Assembly (NCBI GenBank): GCA_001972305.1
Contig: BDDD01000357.1
Coordinates: forward strand, 31,081-95,080
DNA: 64,000 bases
Direction: 5' to 3'
From: Cephalotus follicularis
Taxonomy: Eukaryota; Streptophyta; Magnoliopsida; Oxalidales; Cephalotaceae
Part shown: one piece after another, positions 1 through 10,351 of the stretch
Numbering within the stretch: the stretch's first letter is position 1
Layout: each line of letters starts with the position of its first letter
Notes under the pieces: generated by a model
Told to the model about the DNA's origin: nothing
Databases searched by the model: none
Seen by the model: only the letters and a program-made list of their open reading frames with translations
Made by a program: the position numbers and the translations under genes

Positions 1-528
1 CAAAAACAAGAAGAGTATTCTCTCTGCACTTAGAGTTTTCCTTCACCTACAAACACCAAGCAAGTTACTTATCTAGGGTAGATTGTTTTTTATTGCATTA
101 ATCAAACTTAATTTTCCTTTTATAAGTTTTGAGAGAGAAAGGGAGAGTGCATAAGGAAACTGTTTTGTTTCTTCCTTCCGGTGTGCATCTGCTGGGAGCA
201 GTAGCTAAACGTTTTGGAGGGCAGTAAAGAAGGAGACTTCGCAAGCTAGTAGCAGCAAAGACGAAGGAGCCATCACCCGTAGGTATATTTCCTTGTCTCC
301 CTCTCTAGCTCCCATGTTTGTGTGTCACCATTACTTGCTATGGTGACACCAATTCAACTCTTGTGTTGATGTGGTGATCCATGTGGTCTGTGGCCATGCC
401 ATAAAAGGACTGTTTTTTCCTTTGCTGGGTGTTCTTCCGCTGCCATGTTGGCATGTTTAATTTTTGTTCTACACCCTACACACCTTAGTCCAATTATGGC
501 ATTGGAGTTGGTTAATCCGATTCTATCA
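1..528 (+). repeat. Element A 5' LTR, 3' portion
   Basis: This stretch matches 14669-15196 with no net indel and ends in ATCA directly before the primer-binding site. The upstream 1.7 kb of this LTR is outside the window. Confidence 0.93.
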
Positions 529-529
529 G

Positions 530-541
530 TGGTATCAGAGC
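530..541 (+). promoter_or_regulatory. Element A primer-binding site
   Basis: TGGTATCAGAGC lies one base after the LTR end. It is the classic plant copia PBS complementary to the 3' end of initiator methionyl tRNA, used to prime minus-strand DNA synthesis. Confidence 0.92.
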
Positions 542-849
542 GTCCCACATCGTCCTTAGTTGAATTTGTGCTATTAATGATCTACTGATTGAAGGTTTAA
601 TTTAAAGGACGTGTTGTTTAGGTTAAACTAATTTTCAAAGTGCCTTGATGACTTTAATGTGAAATTGGATTTCTTTGTTAATTAATCTTGGAGATTAAGC
701 TGAAATTGAGTTTTGAACATGTTTTGGAAACCTACATGGTGTAAAATAAAGCTGTATTTTGTCTGGTTATGACTGAATTCGTAAATGCCTAATGTTCAAA
801 ACCAAGTTTCTGCAATTTTCGAATTGCAGAAACTGCCCAGGGGGTTAAA

Positions 850-998
850 GCGTCGACGCTCACTCTTAAGCGTCGACGCTTGTTCAATTGTTTTCGCTAT
901 ATGCGTCGACGCCTTGTCATAGCGTCGACTCTTATTCAATTTTTGTATTTTTCGCGCCTTAGAGGTAAGCGTCGACTCCTTCTGGGAAGCGTCGACGC
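850..998. repeat. Array of GCGTCGACGC palindromes in the leader of A
   Basis: Perfect copies of the self-complementary decamer start at 850, 870, 903 and 989. One-base variants (GCGTCGACTC) start at 922 and 969. Spacing is 20, 33, 19, 47 and 20 bases, so several neighbours are about two helical turns apart. The function is unknown; see findings. Confidence 0.9.
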
Positions 999-1795
999 TT
1001 TAGCAATAAATAAATAAAAATCGATTTTAATAAAATTGGATTTTATACATTGTGACACTTAGAAAATCAAAATCATTGCATGATTTAGTGGGAGTTTAAC
1101 CAATATTGACAATCCTTAAATTAAATTTTATAATTAGTTATTATTTTTGGCATGTGTTATTTTGTGGCTTTATTATATTGGATATAATATAAATCTTATG
1201 CACAATGGATGACCCGAAAAAGGACATTGACCTAGTTTATGGTTTTCTTTGTGTGGATGGATATTATTTATTTATTATTTTAAATGTCTGTAATAAGGTG
1301 CCTGTGTGCACCATTTATTTTTTCTTTCTTTGTAATTTTTCCTTGTAATTTTAAATGTATTTTTCCTTTCGAAAATGTAAAGTTTTTTTTGTAAATGGAG
1401 ACCTTGCAAGGAAAGATGGAGGAAAGGAGAAATGAAGTACAAAACTTTTGAAGGCCATGTATGCATGGTATTTGTTGTAATAGATAAATTTTATATCTTT
1501 ACACCTAGAAAGACCTAGTAGTGATTTTGGGCTCAAGTCACTACTAATAATGTCCTTGTCAATCCATTGACATATTTTAAAAATATATCCAAGGTGCATA
1601 AGATACACGTCTTGCATGCTAAGCCGTAATTAATTGGAATTGGCTTATACAACAAATGAATTAATTAATGACTCGGTAATTAAAATTTGAGACCGCAAAT
1701 TCCTTCACCTTAATAATAAGTCTTAACGTAGGAACCCATGGAGTGGTTCCCCGTGGCCTTCCACAATTTTCGTTGAGTTGTGTTCCTAAGTTGTT

Positions 1796-2099
1796 GGTTT
1801 GTCATGCCCTAGCTGAGGCTGATAACTTGGGGATATTATGTCAACGTCGGTGTTGGGCGCCGCAAAGCGTGGCTATGTTTTAGCACTTGGACACGCCTAT
1901 GCGTGGGGGTTAAAACTAATGCATTCCAATGAAAATTGTGGGTACTTGACTTATGAAGATTCTGATGGTTTGTCATGCCCTAGCTGAGGCCATATTGAAT
2001 CTAAGGCCGAATACTATGATTGGATCTTGTATTGGATATAAATTGGCAAGAAAACCTAGTCATTGGATATATTATAGTTTGTCATGCCCTAGCTGAGAC
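1796..2099 (+). repeat. Three copies of a 24-base motif in the leader of A
   Basis: Copies start at 1796, 1967 and 2076 and share the core GTCATGCCCTAGCTGAG. The first two are identical over 24 bases. The third differs near its edges. The sequences between copies are unrelated. Confidence 0.9.
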
Positions 2100-2291
2100 T
2101 ATAATATGATTGCGATGGATTTCAATCCCCACTAGGAAGTTAGACTTCTCGAGTTCCATATGGGGGTATGAGATACGATTAGAATAGTGGGAGGAACCAT
2201 AAGCACTAAAGACCAAGTGTTATGGTTGTCATATATTAAAATTGGAATAAATGCTAACTCATGCTTATATTTCCTTATCTAGGTTGCTAGA

Positions 2292-3293
2292 ATGGCTTTA
2301 TCAAATGCAATGTCCCGTATACTTGAGACAAACAAACTTGAGGGGCCCAACTTCAACGATTGGCACCGTAACTTCAAGATCGTCCTTACGGCTAATAAAA
2401 TTGCCTATGTGATGACTGAGGGGCCTCCTTCACTGGGTGAAGATCCGACGCCCGAAGAGAGTGAGCGACTAGCCAAGTGGCTAGAGGATGACGAGCAAGC
2501 TAGATGTCTTGCCCTTCTTGGGATGACACATGAGCTTCAGCGTCAGAATGAGAAGATTGAGACCTTATCTGCTATACTACTTCATCTCCAGGAGATGTAT
2601 GAAGCTGAGTCTAGGACTCAAAGGTTCAATCTATCGCGCAAACTCTTTAAGGCTCAGATGCAAGGGGGAGCTTCAGTCCATGAGCATGGATTGAAGATGA
2701 TAGACATGATTGAGCAGCTGGATCAATTAGGTTTTGTCATGGACCACGATCTATATGTAGATCTTATTTTGACGTGCCTTCCTAAGTCGTTCTCACAGTT
2801 TTTGGTAAAATTTCACATGAACAAGATAGAGGTAACTCTATCTGAGCTGATTGCTATGTTGAGGACGGCTGAGGCCGATTTTGATTCTGGGAAGTCAAAG
2901 ACCCACTCCCTACTTCTTCCTTCTTCTAGGTCTGCCCAAGGAAAGGGCAGTGCCTCGTCTTCTTGTAAAGGGAAGGGCGTACTCATGCCTATCAACACAA
3001 AAGGCAAGGGTAAGAAGAAACAAAAGAAAAATAAGAGAAAGCTTGGAGCTAGTGGGAGTGTTGCCAAAGATCGGATGAAGAAGTTAGCTGCTGAAGGTGC
3101 TTGTTTCCATTGCGGTAAGACCGGGCACTGGAAAAAGGATTGTCGTGTTGCTATTGCTGCTGTCTCTGCTGATAACCCGCATGGTGCGAGTACATCAGGT
3201 ATGTTCATGATTGAACTTAATCTAGTTTTGAATAATAGTTCTTCATGGGTATTATATATTGGATGTGGAACTAATCTTTGCAATTCATTGTAG
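2292..3293 (+). CDS. Element A Gag polyprotein with start of protease
   Basis: Gag forms the virus-like particle that packages retrotransposon RNA in the cytoplasm. The 333-residue frame begins with an N-terminal region typical of plant copia Gag (NKLEGPNFNDWHRNFK near residue 15). It has a basic Lys-rich stretch near residues 240-255 and a CCHC zinc knuckle, CFHCGKTGHWKKDC, near residues 273-286. The start at 2292 is the first Met after the leader and matches the start of the homologous frame in element F. The frame runs into the protease active-site region, where the expected D-S-G is changed to Y-I-G, and stops at 3291-3293 just after the Cys-Asn-Ser block. The Gag part looks complete, but the protease is dead. 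Confidence 0.85.
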   Translation: MALSNAMSRILETNKLEGPNFNDWHRNFKIVLTANKIAYVMTEGPPSLGEDPTPEESERLAKWLEDDEQARCLALLGMTHELQRQNEKIETLSAILLHLQEMYEAESRTQRFNLSRKLFKAQMQGGASVHEHGLKMIDMIEQLDQLGFVMDHDLYVDLILTCLPKSFSQFLVKFHMNKIEVTLSELIAMLRTAEADFDSGKSKTHSLLLPSSRSAQGKGSASSSCKGKGVLMPINTKGKGKKKQKKNKRKLGASGSVAKDRMKKLAAEGACFHCGKTGHWKKDCRVAIAAVSADNPHGASTSGMFMIELNLVLNNSSSWVLYIGCGTNLCNSL

Positions 3294-3532
3294 GAACTAA
3301 GAAAAGTTAGAAAGCTTGGAGATAGAGACCTGGATTTAAGGCTTGGTGATGGATCTAGGATCATTGCTCAAGCTGTTGGAATTTGTGATGTGAATTTATG
3401 TAATGGTTATGTATTAACATTGGATCCTTGTTATTTTGTTATGAATATTGTAAGGAATATTATAAGTATTTCTCACTTATGTGGTTTGGGCTTGGAGCTT
3501 AAATTCTAAGACATTGGATGTTTTATATATTC
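3294..3532 (+). pseudogene. Element A protease remainder, cut by element B
   Basis: In the same frame after the stop, the sequence continues as the copia aspartic protease core (LRLGDGSRI, then the region ending in IISISHL). It terminates near 3510 and is broken at 3533 by the LTR of B. The catalytic aspartate upstream is already lost. The pre-integrase part that should follow lies in or beyond the gap at 9871-10351. Confidence 0.75.
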
Positions 3533-4595
3533 TGTTGACATTTATGTCTCAATCCTAAGTTTTGATGATAACATATTTGTATTTGACAAAGTTTCTTGAT
3601 GTGCAAGATATCCATAAAGTGAGAAAAACAGAACAAGATTTCTGCAGACACATCTCAGACCGTCGACGCCCAAGCTTAAAGCGTCAGCGCTTTGAGAGAC
3701 AGTCGAGATAAGAACAAAGCGTCTACCGGTGAAACACTTGGAGAAGAGGAAGAAACACTCAAACCGTCGACGCTCAAAATTCAAGCGTCTGCGCTTTGAG
3801 GTACAAAGCGCCTGCTCTTTGTGCAAAGCGCCGGCTGATTAAACCAGTGAACGCACCTTCAATTAAAAGTGGCTTAAGCGTCGACGCCCAAGACTAAGCG
3901 TCAGCGCTTTGAGGTGCCGGTCGACTCCAACGTTTTGAACGCCTACGCTTTGAGCTGACAATTTGAATTTGAGATCCCTAACGGTCACATGACCGTCGAC
4001 GCTTTAAAGGTGACAGTCGATGCTTTGGTCGACTGGAACAAATTCTGACAGAGTTTTAGTGGACTTTCCATTATGGAATCAATCCCAACAACTCCCAACG
4101 GATCTATGAGGCAAGGAGATATAAATACACAAATGTTTTGAAGAAAGAAAGTGAGAACAACACGAGCAAAACACATATACAAAGATCATTCAAAGCAAAC
4201 ATACAAAAGAGCATTCAAATCAAAAGCTCATTCAAAAGCTTTCATTTTACATTTTGAGCTATTTCTTGTTCTCACTGATTTGAGCAAACTTATCTTGTAA
4301 AATCCAACCTTGTGAGAGGTTTAGATCAAAACACTACTTGATTTACTTTGATTGTAATAGGGGAGTGAACCCTAGTGAAATTGGGGAGTGAACCCAAGAG
4401 AATTGTAAGTGATTGAGGTCAATCACAAAGGTGTACCGAATAGCACCCAGAATTGTATTCGGAGAACTAGTGGAAACTCAAGGAGATCCTTGAGAAAAGT
4501 GGACGTAGGCAAGAGTTACGCCGAACCACTCTAAACTAGTGTTTGCAATCTCTCTAACTCTATCTCTTTTGATTGTTGTTTAAATCCTCGCCTCA
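3533..4595 (+). repeat. Element B 5' LTR (3' end deleted)
   Basis: This is about 1.06 kb, a normal size for SIRE LTRs. It contains paired motifs at 3660-4002 and an AT-rich 3' part. No second copy is visible because of the gap, and no PBS follows, so the right limit is approximate. Confidence 0.7.
3660..4002. repeat. Paired palindrome motifs in the B LTR
   Basis: CGTCGACGC cores occur at 3660 (CCGTCGACGC), 3764 (CCGTCGACGC), 3878 (perfect GCGTCGACGC) and 3993 (CCGTCGACGC). The first three are each followed 20-21 bases later by a second motif, GCGTC(A/T)GCGCTTTGAG, at 3681 (followed there by TTTGAG), 3785 and 3898. The unit recurs about every 104-115 bases. Confidence 0.85.
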
Positions 4596-4609
4596 AGAAG
4601 AAAGACCTT

Positions 4610-5590
4610 TTGAAGAAGAAGAAGAAGGCTATGATCGAAACTTGGGATGATAGTGATGAGTCCAGCTCGGATGAAGACTCAAATGAAGAGGTGGCACAAA
4701 TAGCATTGATGGCTTTGGAGGAACAAGAAGAAGAAGAAAGCGATGAGGTAACATATGATGAACTTGTTCTAGTAGTAGAAAAGTATAGCTCTATAATTGC
4801 TTCATTAATGAAAAAGGTTAAGTCATTAACAAATGAAAACGATGAACTAAAATTGGCCAAGGAAGAAACCTCAAATGAAATTGAGGTAGACCTCTTGGAA
4901 AATGAAATAGTTTACCTTGTAAAGGAGAACAAAAATCTCAAAGAGGAGATAGAAGCTTTAAAGAAAACCTTCTCAAAGTTTTCTAATAGTAGTGAGAAGC
5001 TTGAAAATCTCCTTGGGATGCAAAGATGTGTTTTTGATAAAGCCGGCCTAGGATATGAGGAAATGAACAATGTTAAACTTTATCAAACATTCTTTGATAG
5101 AAAGGAGAAAATTGAAAAGGCAAAGGTTGAAAAAGCTAAGATTAAAAAGAAAACCATGTGTGACTATTGTGGTAAAATTGGACACACATCTTTCACTTGC
5201 TTCCATAAAAAGAATGTCATGTTTAGGAAGAACTTGATTAAATCATGCAATTTCTGTGGTAAACATGGACACACACTGTCACAATGTTATCATAGGAAGA
5301 ATGCCATTAGTAAGAAAAGAATGAATGTCATGTGTACACATTGTGGTAAGTATGGTCATGCATTTTCATCTTGTTTTCATAGAAGAAATAATGTTCATAA
5401 AAGAAATGTAGTTGTGTCTTGCAATATTTGTGGTAACAATGGCCATACCTCTACATCATGCTTTTACAAACAAAATGCATTGAATGACTTGAACTTCTCT
5501 AGAACAAAAAGAAGTTGGGTTCCGAAAGGAACCATTTTGACTAACCCTAAAGGACCCAAGATTTGTTGGGTACCTCAAACAAAAATTTAA
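4610..5590 (+). CDS. Element B Gag, C-terminal part with four zinc knuckles
   Basis: Gag packages element RNA. The 326-residue frame opens with an acidic stretch (rich in Asp, Glu and Ser, residues 8-45) and a coiled-coil-like Glu/Lys region (residues 45-130). It ends with four CX2CX4HX4C zinc knuckles starting near residues 184, 214, 242 and 271. The N-terminal Gag half is missing because the LTR is joined directly upstream; the frame is open leftward, so the Met at 4610 is only the first available one. A TAA at 5588-5590 separates it from the protease, which continues in the same frame. SIRE Gag proteins are usually much longer, so this is a deletion product. Confidence 0.8.
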   Translation: MKKKKKAMIETWDDSDESSSDEDSNEEVAQIALMALEEQEEEESDEVTYDELVLVVEKYSSIIASLMKKVKSLTNENDELKLAKEETSNEIEVDLLENEIVYLVKENKNLKEEIEALKKTFSKFSNSSEKLENLLGMQRCVFDKAGLGYEEMNNVKLYQTFFDRKEKIEKAKVEKAKIKKKTMCDYCGKIGHTSFTCFHKKNVMFRKNLIKSCNFCGKHGHTLSQCYHRKNAISKKRMNVMCTHCGKYGHAFSSCFHRRNNVHKRNVVVSCNICGNNGHTSTSCFYKQNALNDLNFSRTKRSWVPKGTILTNPKGPKICWVPQTKI

Positions 5591-6862
5591 AATTTATATT
5601 TGTAGGTGTGCTTGAAGGCATTATCCAAGAAGACACAATGGTACTTGGATAGTGGATGCTCCAAGCATATGACGGGCGACAAGAGTCTATTCGTCAAATA
5701 TGAGCCAAAGGAAGGAGGAGAAGTAACATTCGGAGACAATGCAAAAGGAAAAATCAAATGTGTTGGCTCCATAGGTAATCTTAAAACTTTAATTCATAAT
5801 GTGTTATTTGTTGATGGACTCAAGCACAATCTATTGAGCATAAGTCAATTATGTGACAAGGATTGTAGAGTCGTATTTAGAAAGGACTTATGCAAAGTCA
5901 TAGACATAAATAATGGTCAAGTAAAGTTTATTGGACATAGACATGGAAATGTATATGTAGTAGACATAGATGACTTAGTTAATATTAAATGCTTAGTTTC
6001 CATGAATGATGATAGTTGGCTATGGCATAGAAGATTAGGTCATGTAGGTATGACAACCATTTCAAAACTTTTGAAAAATGAGCTAGTTAAAGGTCTACCT
6101 AAGATTAGCTTTGAAAAGGATAGAGTTTGTGATGCATGCTAATATGGAAAACAAACTAGAGCCTCATTTCAAAGCAAGAACATTGTATCTACAACTAGGC
6201 CTTTACAACTTTTACATCTAGACTTATTTGGACCAATAGATGTTAGAAGCCTAGGAGGAAAATCTTATGCCATGGTCATTGTAGACAATTTCTCTACATA
6301 TACATGGACTATTTTTCTAGCCCACAAAAGTGAATCTTTCAAAGAATTTTCAAACTTTTGCAAAACCATTCAAAATGAAAAAGACACTTCAATTTCTAAA
6401 ATTAGAAGTGATCATGAAAAAGAAATTGAAAATCACTTGTTTGAAAACTTTTGTAATGAAAATGGTTTTATACATGAGTTCTCCACTCCTAGAACACCTT
6501 AACAAAATGGGGTTGTTGAAAGGAAAAATAGAACTCTACAAGAAATGTGTAGAACACTTTTGAATGAAAATAATTTACCAAAATATTTTTAGGCTGAAGC
6601 AATAAATACTTCATGTTATATTCTTAATCGTATATCAATTAGGCCAATTCTAAAAAAGACTTCATATGAGTTATGGAGGGGGAGAAATCCTAACATTAGT
6701 TATTTTCATACCTTCGGTTGCAAATGCTTTATCCACAATAATGGAAAAGAGCATCTTGGTAAATTCGACTCAAAAGTCGATGAATGTATTTTTCTTGGTT
6801 ATTCTTCCACTAGTAGGGCTTATAGATGTTTTAACAAAAGAACCTTACTTGTTGAAGAATCC
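5591..6862 (+). pseudogene. Element B protease and integrase, four in-frame stops
   Basis: The same frame as gag encodes an aspartic protease with an intact active site (WYLDSGCSKHMTGD near 5640-5680), a pre-integrase zinc region (RRLGHVG near 6030) and the integrase core (LDLFGPID near 6218; RSDHEKE; QNGVVERKN near 6504). Stops interrupt it at 5588-5590, 6140-6142, 6500-6502 and 6590-6592. By comparison with the conserved family motifs, three of them replace Gln (CAA to TAA, twice) or Trp (TGG to TAG), all G:C to A:T transitions. The integrase would insert cDNA into host chromatin; here it cannot be made whole. Confidence 0.85.
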
Positions 6863-8044
6863 ATGCATGTGGTTTTTGATGAATCTAACCCTAAACTTCC
6901 AAAAGAAGTTAATGTTGATGATTGTGTAGATTTCATTGAAAATGGTGTTAGCAAAATTAATCTAGATGAAGCAAAAAGGGAGGAGTCTATCGAAGGAGAG
7001 ACACCTCAAGAAAGCTATCAAGAGGCTCTTCATGACAAGACCTTGAAGGTGGTAAGAGGACATCCTCACAAAGCCATTATAGGTAACCCTAGATTAGGTG
7101 TTTCTACTAGATCTAGCATTAATCATAATTATATTGCATTTGTATCTCAAATTGAGCCTAAAAATATAAATGAGGCTGAAAATGATGAAAATTGGATCAA
7201 TGTCTTGCAAGAGGAATTGAATCAATTTGAAAGGAGTAAAGTATGGAACCTAGTACCTAGACCTAGTAACAAAAACATAATAGGTACAAAATGGGTGTAT
7301 AGGAACAAGGTAGATGACCAAGGTATTGTTATTAGAAACAAAGCTAGGTTGGTTGCTAAGGGATACTCTCAAGAAGAGGGAATAGACTTTGATGAATTGT
7401 ATGCACCCGTAGCTAGATTAGAGTCCATACGCATGTTGCTTGCATATGCATCATTTAAAGATTTTACTCTTTTTCAAATGGATGTAAAAAGTGCTTTTTT
7501 AAATGAGTTAATAAAGGAAGAAGTGTATGTGGAACAACCTCCCGGGTTTGAAAACCCTCACTATCCCAACCATGTTTTTAAGCTTTCAAAGGCTTTATAT
7601 GACTTGAAACAAGCTCCAAGAGCTTGGTATGAAAAGCTAAGTGGTTATCTTCTTGAAAATGGTTTTGAAAGAGGCACTATTGATATTACCCTATTTACAA
7701 AAACTGTCAAAGATGAAATTTTGATTGTTCAAGTATATGTAGATGATATCATTTTCGGTTCTACTAACAAAAACTTGTGCAATAACTTTGCTAAGATTAT
7801 GCAGGAGGAATTTGAAATGAGCATGATGGGTGAGCTAAATTACTTTCTTGGACTTCAAGTCAAACAATTGGAGGAAGACATCTTCATTAACCAATCGAAG
7901 TATGTCAAGGACTTACTTAAGAGATTTGGGATGGAGAATGCTAAAAAGAGCAAGACACCCATGAGCACAACAACAAAGCTTGACAAGGATGAGCAAGATA
8001 GACCTTCATACTACATCAATCATGACAAGAACCAAGAATCTTGA
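6863..8044 (+). pseudogene. Element B reverse transcriptase, RNase H deleted
   Basis: This 393-residue open stretch holds the end of integrase and the whole copia RT core. Visible landmarks are [11 protein letters not shown] (near 7290), [17 protein letters not shown] (near 7340), the first catalytic region [10 protein letters not shown] (near 7480) and the catalytic YVDDIIFGS (near 7735). It lacks internal stops. After KLDKDEQ (about 7995) the expected RNase H is absent, and the frame ends in unrelated sequence at 8044. RT without its RNase H cannot complete reverse transcription by itself. The 6863 Met is internal to pol, not a true start. Confidence 0.85.
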
Positions 8045-9107
8045 GGAAGGACAAGGCTCCAAGGGCAAGAAGAAAACTACTGGGAAAAAAGGGAAGGGGA
8101 CAACCACTACATCTGCAACTCCTGAGGTGATTCCCTCTAAACCTAGGTACCCAGAAGCTTATTTCAATAGGAAAATACTAGTAGGTAATGTTTTAGACTT
8201 TGATTTTTGCACTAGGGAAGGTTTTCCCATTATGGAATGGATTAGATTTCAAGGTCTAGAACCTTTTTTCTCACTTAATTTGCCTAGTTATCCCGTACTC
8301 ATGAAAGAGTTCTATGTGCATATATATGGTAGCTCTATGGATAGCTTGACCATTACGGTTAAAAATAAGACCGTTGACCTAGATCTAGATAGACTAAACA
8401 TTATCCTAAAGGTTCCGAACCGTGGTGCTAGGGGTTGGAACCAACGGTCTTGGGTGAATAGCGATGATTTTGATAAACAAGACTGTGTTCGTGTGTTATT
8501 GGGTGAGAATGTTGAATATGTTCAGAGGATGTATACTAGGAACCTCCCCTTGCATTATAGATTCCTACACCGTGCGGTATGCACGCACATTCTACCAAAA
8601 GCTGGTGGGTTTGATGAGGTGACCCACATGGAAGCCTACACTATGTATCATTTCATCACAAACCGACCTATCAATGTCCTCTTCCTAATGATCAACCATA
8701 TGCATTCGATTCACGATCGTGAGAATGCGAGATTAGGTTATAGCAATATTATAACCAAGATTCTCCAATTCCTCAAAATCGACCTTACTGGAGAAGTGCA
8801 CCATGATCTCCAAAGTGCAGACAAACTTGGAAAAGGAACCCTTGGAAGAATGGGGTTCAAAAAGCACAAGAGGCTCGGTACGTGGATTCCGAGAGACGAG
8901 GACTCCAATAGAGTTGTGGAAGAGGAGGGAGAAGCCGAGATAGGGGAAGAAGCTGAAAACATACCTCTACAGATCGAACCTCAAGCTCAACCAATCCCGG
9001 ATGTCCATCTTCCAAGGAATAGGCTAGATGAGATATTCGATGCTATCAAAGGCATGCAGCAAAATATTGCAGAAATGAAGACGAGTATGCAGTGCGTGAG
9101 GAGGTGA
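7980..9107 (+). CDS. Env-like / putative plant transposon protein ORF of element B
   Basis: An uninterrupted 375-codon frame, shifted relative to RT and overlapping its end by 65 bases. It starts with a basic low-complexity stretch (Lys/Thr/Gly rich, residues 20-45), then a globular region ([16 protein letters not shown] near residue 80; [19 protein letters not shown] near residue 190). An acidic linker (residues 300-325) and a short predicted coiled coil near the C terminus (residues 345-370) follow. The middle resembles the family annotated as putative plant transposon protein, which occurs as the extra 3' ORF of SIRE-type elements; the molecular role is unknown. I see no signal peptide or membrane helix, so an envelope function is not supported. 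The first residues up to about 8035 may be read-in from deleted pol. Confidence 0.65.
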   Translation: MTRMSKIDLHTTSIMTRTKNLEEGQGSKGKKKTTGKKGKGTTTTSATPEVIPSKPRYPEAYFNRKILVGNVLDFDFCTREGFPIMEWIRFQGLEPFFSLNLPSYPVLMKEFYVHIYGSSMDSLTITVKNKTVDLDLDRLNIILKVPNRGARGWNQRSWVNSDDFDKQDCVRVLLGENVEYVQRMYTRNLPLHYRFLHRAVCTHILPKAGGFDEVTHMEAYTMYHFITNRPINVLFLMINHMHSIHDRENARLGYSNIITKILQFLKIDLTGEVHHDLQSADKLGKGTLGRMGFKKHKRLGTWIPRDEDSNRVVEEEGEAEIGEEAENIPLQIEPQAQPIPDVHLPRNRLDEIFDAIKGMQQNIAEMKTSMQCVRR

Positions 9108-9870
9108 CAGAAGAGACTTGCCAAAAAGTTTGCTGACACACGCATTATCGAGTATGGAGGACTCATCTCTTCATCCTCTAGCCACGACGACAATCTCCCG
9201 GACGATGCTGCAACAGATGATTTGGAGGGAGAAGTCGGAGGTGATGATGAGGGCACTCACATGGATGAATGAGTGTTTGCATCTCATTCTCATTTGCATT
9301 TTCTGTTGTTTTTGCTATGGTCTATGTGGTTTGTAATCTCAGCTTGTACAATTTGATTTGCAGTTTGTAACAAATTCTATTGTGTAATGACAATGTTTTG
9401 TTTTAATGAGTATTGGTTTAAAAGATTATGGAATTGGATTGCTTGGTAAATTGCAGTGATATATGAAATGGATGTGCAGATTGTGTTTTGGTATGTTTGG
9501 ATTAGTAGGTTGTTCAATGTGGACTATGCATTGTTTTGATCTCAATATGCACAGGTCTAAATTGTATGAATGCTGTTTTTTGCAGCATGTTTACATGTTT
9601 GAAATGTTTGGTTTTTTAAATTATTCACAATGGTAACATTACTTGTTGAAAAGTTAAAATTGGAGCATGAATTGTATGCTCAAATGCCATTATTTTTTGG
9701 TTTTGGATATAGCATTCTAAACCCTTTTGAGATGATAACAAAAAGGGGGAGAATTGTATTGTAAGATTGGGGGAGAAATTGAGAAAGATTGGGAGAGAAA
9801 TTGAGAGATAGCATAATAATGCATTATGGAATTAATGACAGTAAATTATCCCTTATATGACTAGGGGGGG
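9108..9870 (+). other. Element B 3' untranslated region with polypurine tract
   Basis: No ORF. A purine-rich tract, ACAAAAAGGGGGAGA (9738-9752), looks like the plus-strand primer. It is followed by two near-repeats of GGGAGAAATTGAGA (9770-9810). The sequence after the tract does not match the start of the B 5' LTR, so the real 3' LTR start may lie in the gap. Confidence 0.6.
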
Positions 9871-10351
9871 NNNNNNNNNNNNNNNNNNNNNNNNNNNNNN
9901 NNNNNNNNNNNNNNNNNNNNNNNNNNNNNNNNNNNNNNNNNNNNNNNNNNNNNNNNNNNNNNNNNNNNNNNNNNNNNNNNNNNNNNNNNNNNNNNNNNNN
10001 NNNNNNNNNNNNNNNNNNNNNNNNNNNNNNNNNNNNNNNNNNNNNNNNNNNNNNNNNNNNNNNNNNNNNNNNNNNNNNNNNNNNNNNNNNNNNNNNNNNN
10101 NNNNNNNNNNNNNNNNNNNNNNNNNNNNNNNNNNNNNNNNNNNNNNNNNNNNNNNNNNNNNNNNNNNNNNNNNNNNNNNNNNNNNNNNNNNNNNNNNNNN
10201 NNNNNNNNNNNNNNNNNNNNNNNNNNNNNNNNNNNNNNNNNNNNNNNNNNNNNNNNNNNNNNNNNNNNNNNNNNNNNNNNNNNNNNNNNNNNNNNNNNNN
10301 NNNNNNNNNNNNNNNNNNNNNNNNNNNNNNNNNNNNNNNNNNNNNNNNNNN
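9871..10351. other. Assembly gap (481 N)
   Basis: A run of N follows GGGGGGG. It hides the end of B, its 3' LTR and the A sequence between protease and integrase. The real size may differ, because two sequences of unknown length are missing. Confidence 0.99.

Larger units (their letters stand above)
542..2291 (+). other. Element A untranslated leader
   Basis: About 1.75 kb between PBS and gag without a convincing ORF. It holds the palindrome array at 850-998 and three copies of a 24-base motif at 1796-2099, both listed separately. The rest is AT-rich and unremarkable. Confidence 0.75.
3533..9870 (+). mobile_element. Element B: SIRE/Maximus-type copia, internally deleted, nested in A
   Basis: It starts TGTTGACATTTATGTCTC, the type of LTR start seen in SIRE/Maximus elements. 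Gag, protease, integrase and RT follow, then a separate ORF of the env-like or putative plant transposon protein type. Missing parts are the PBS and N-terminal gag (the LTR joins straight to gag around 4595), RNase H (the RT frame ends at 8044) and the 3' LTR, which is probably in the gap at 9871. Gag to RT share one frame, interrupted by four stops. The left boundary is clear; the right boundary is hidden. Confidence 0.85.

Noticed and set aside
850-998. CRISPR-like array of direct repeats
   Set aside because: Units are 10 bp palindromes at irregular spacing in a plant retrotransposon leader; no cas genes or spacer regularity.
2813-3364. 183-codon minus-strand frame opposite element A Gag
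   Set aside because: It is a shadow of the Gag frame; no domain and no conservation is visible.
7980-9107. A retroviral-type envelope gene
   Set aside because: No signal peptide, membrane helix or glycosylation-rich region; the similarity is to the putative plant transposon protein family.
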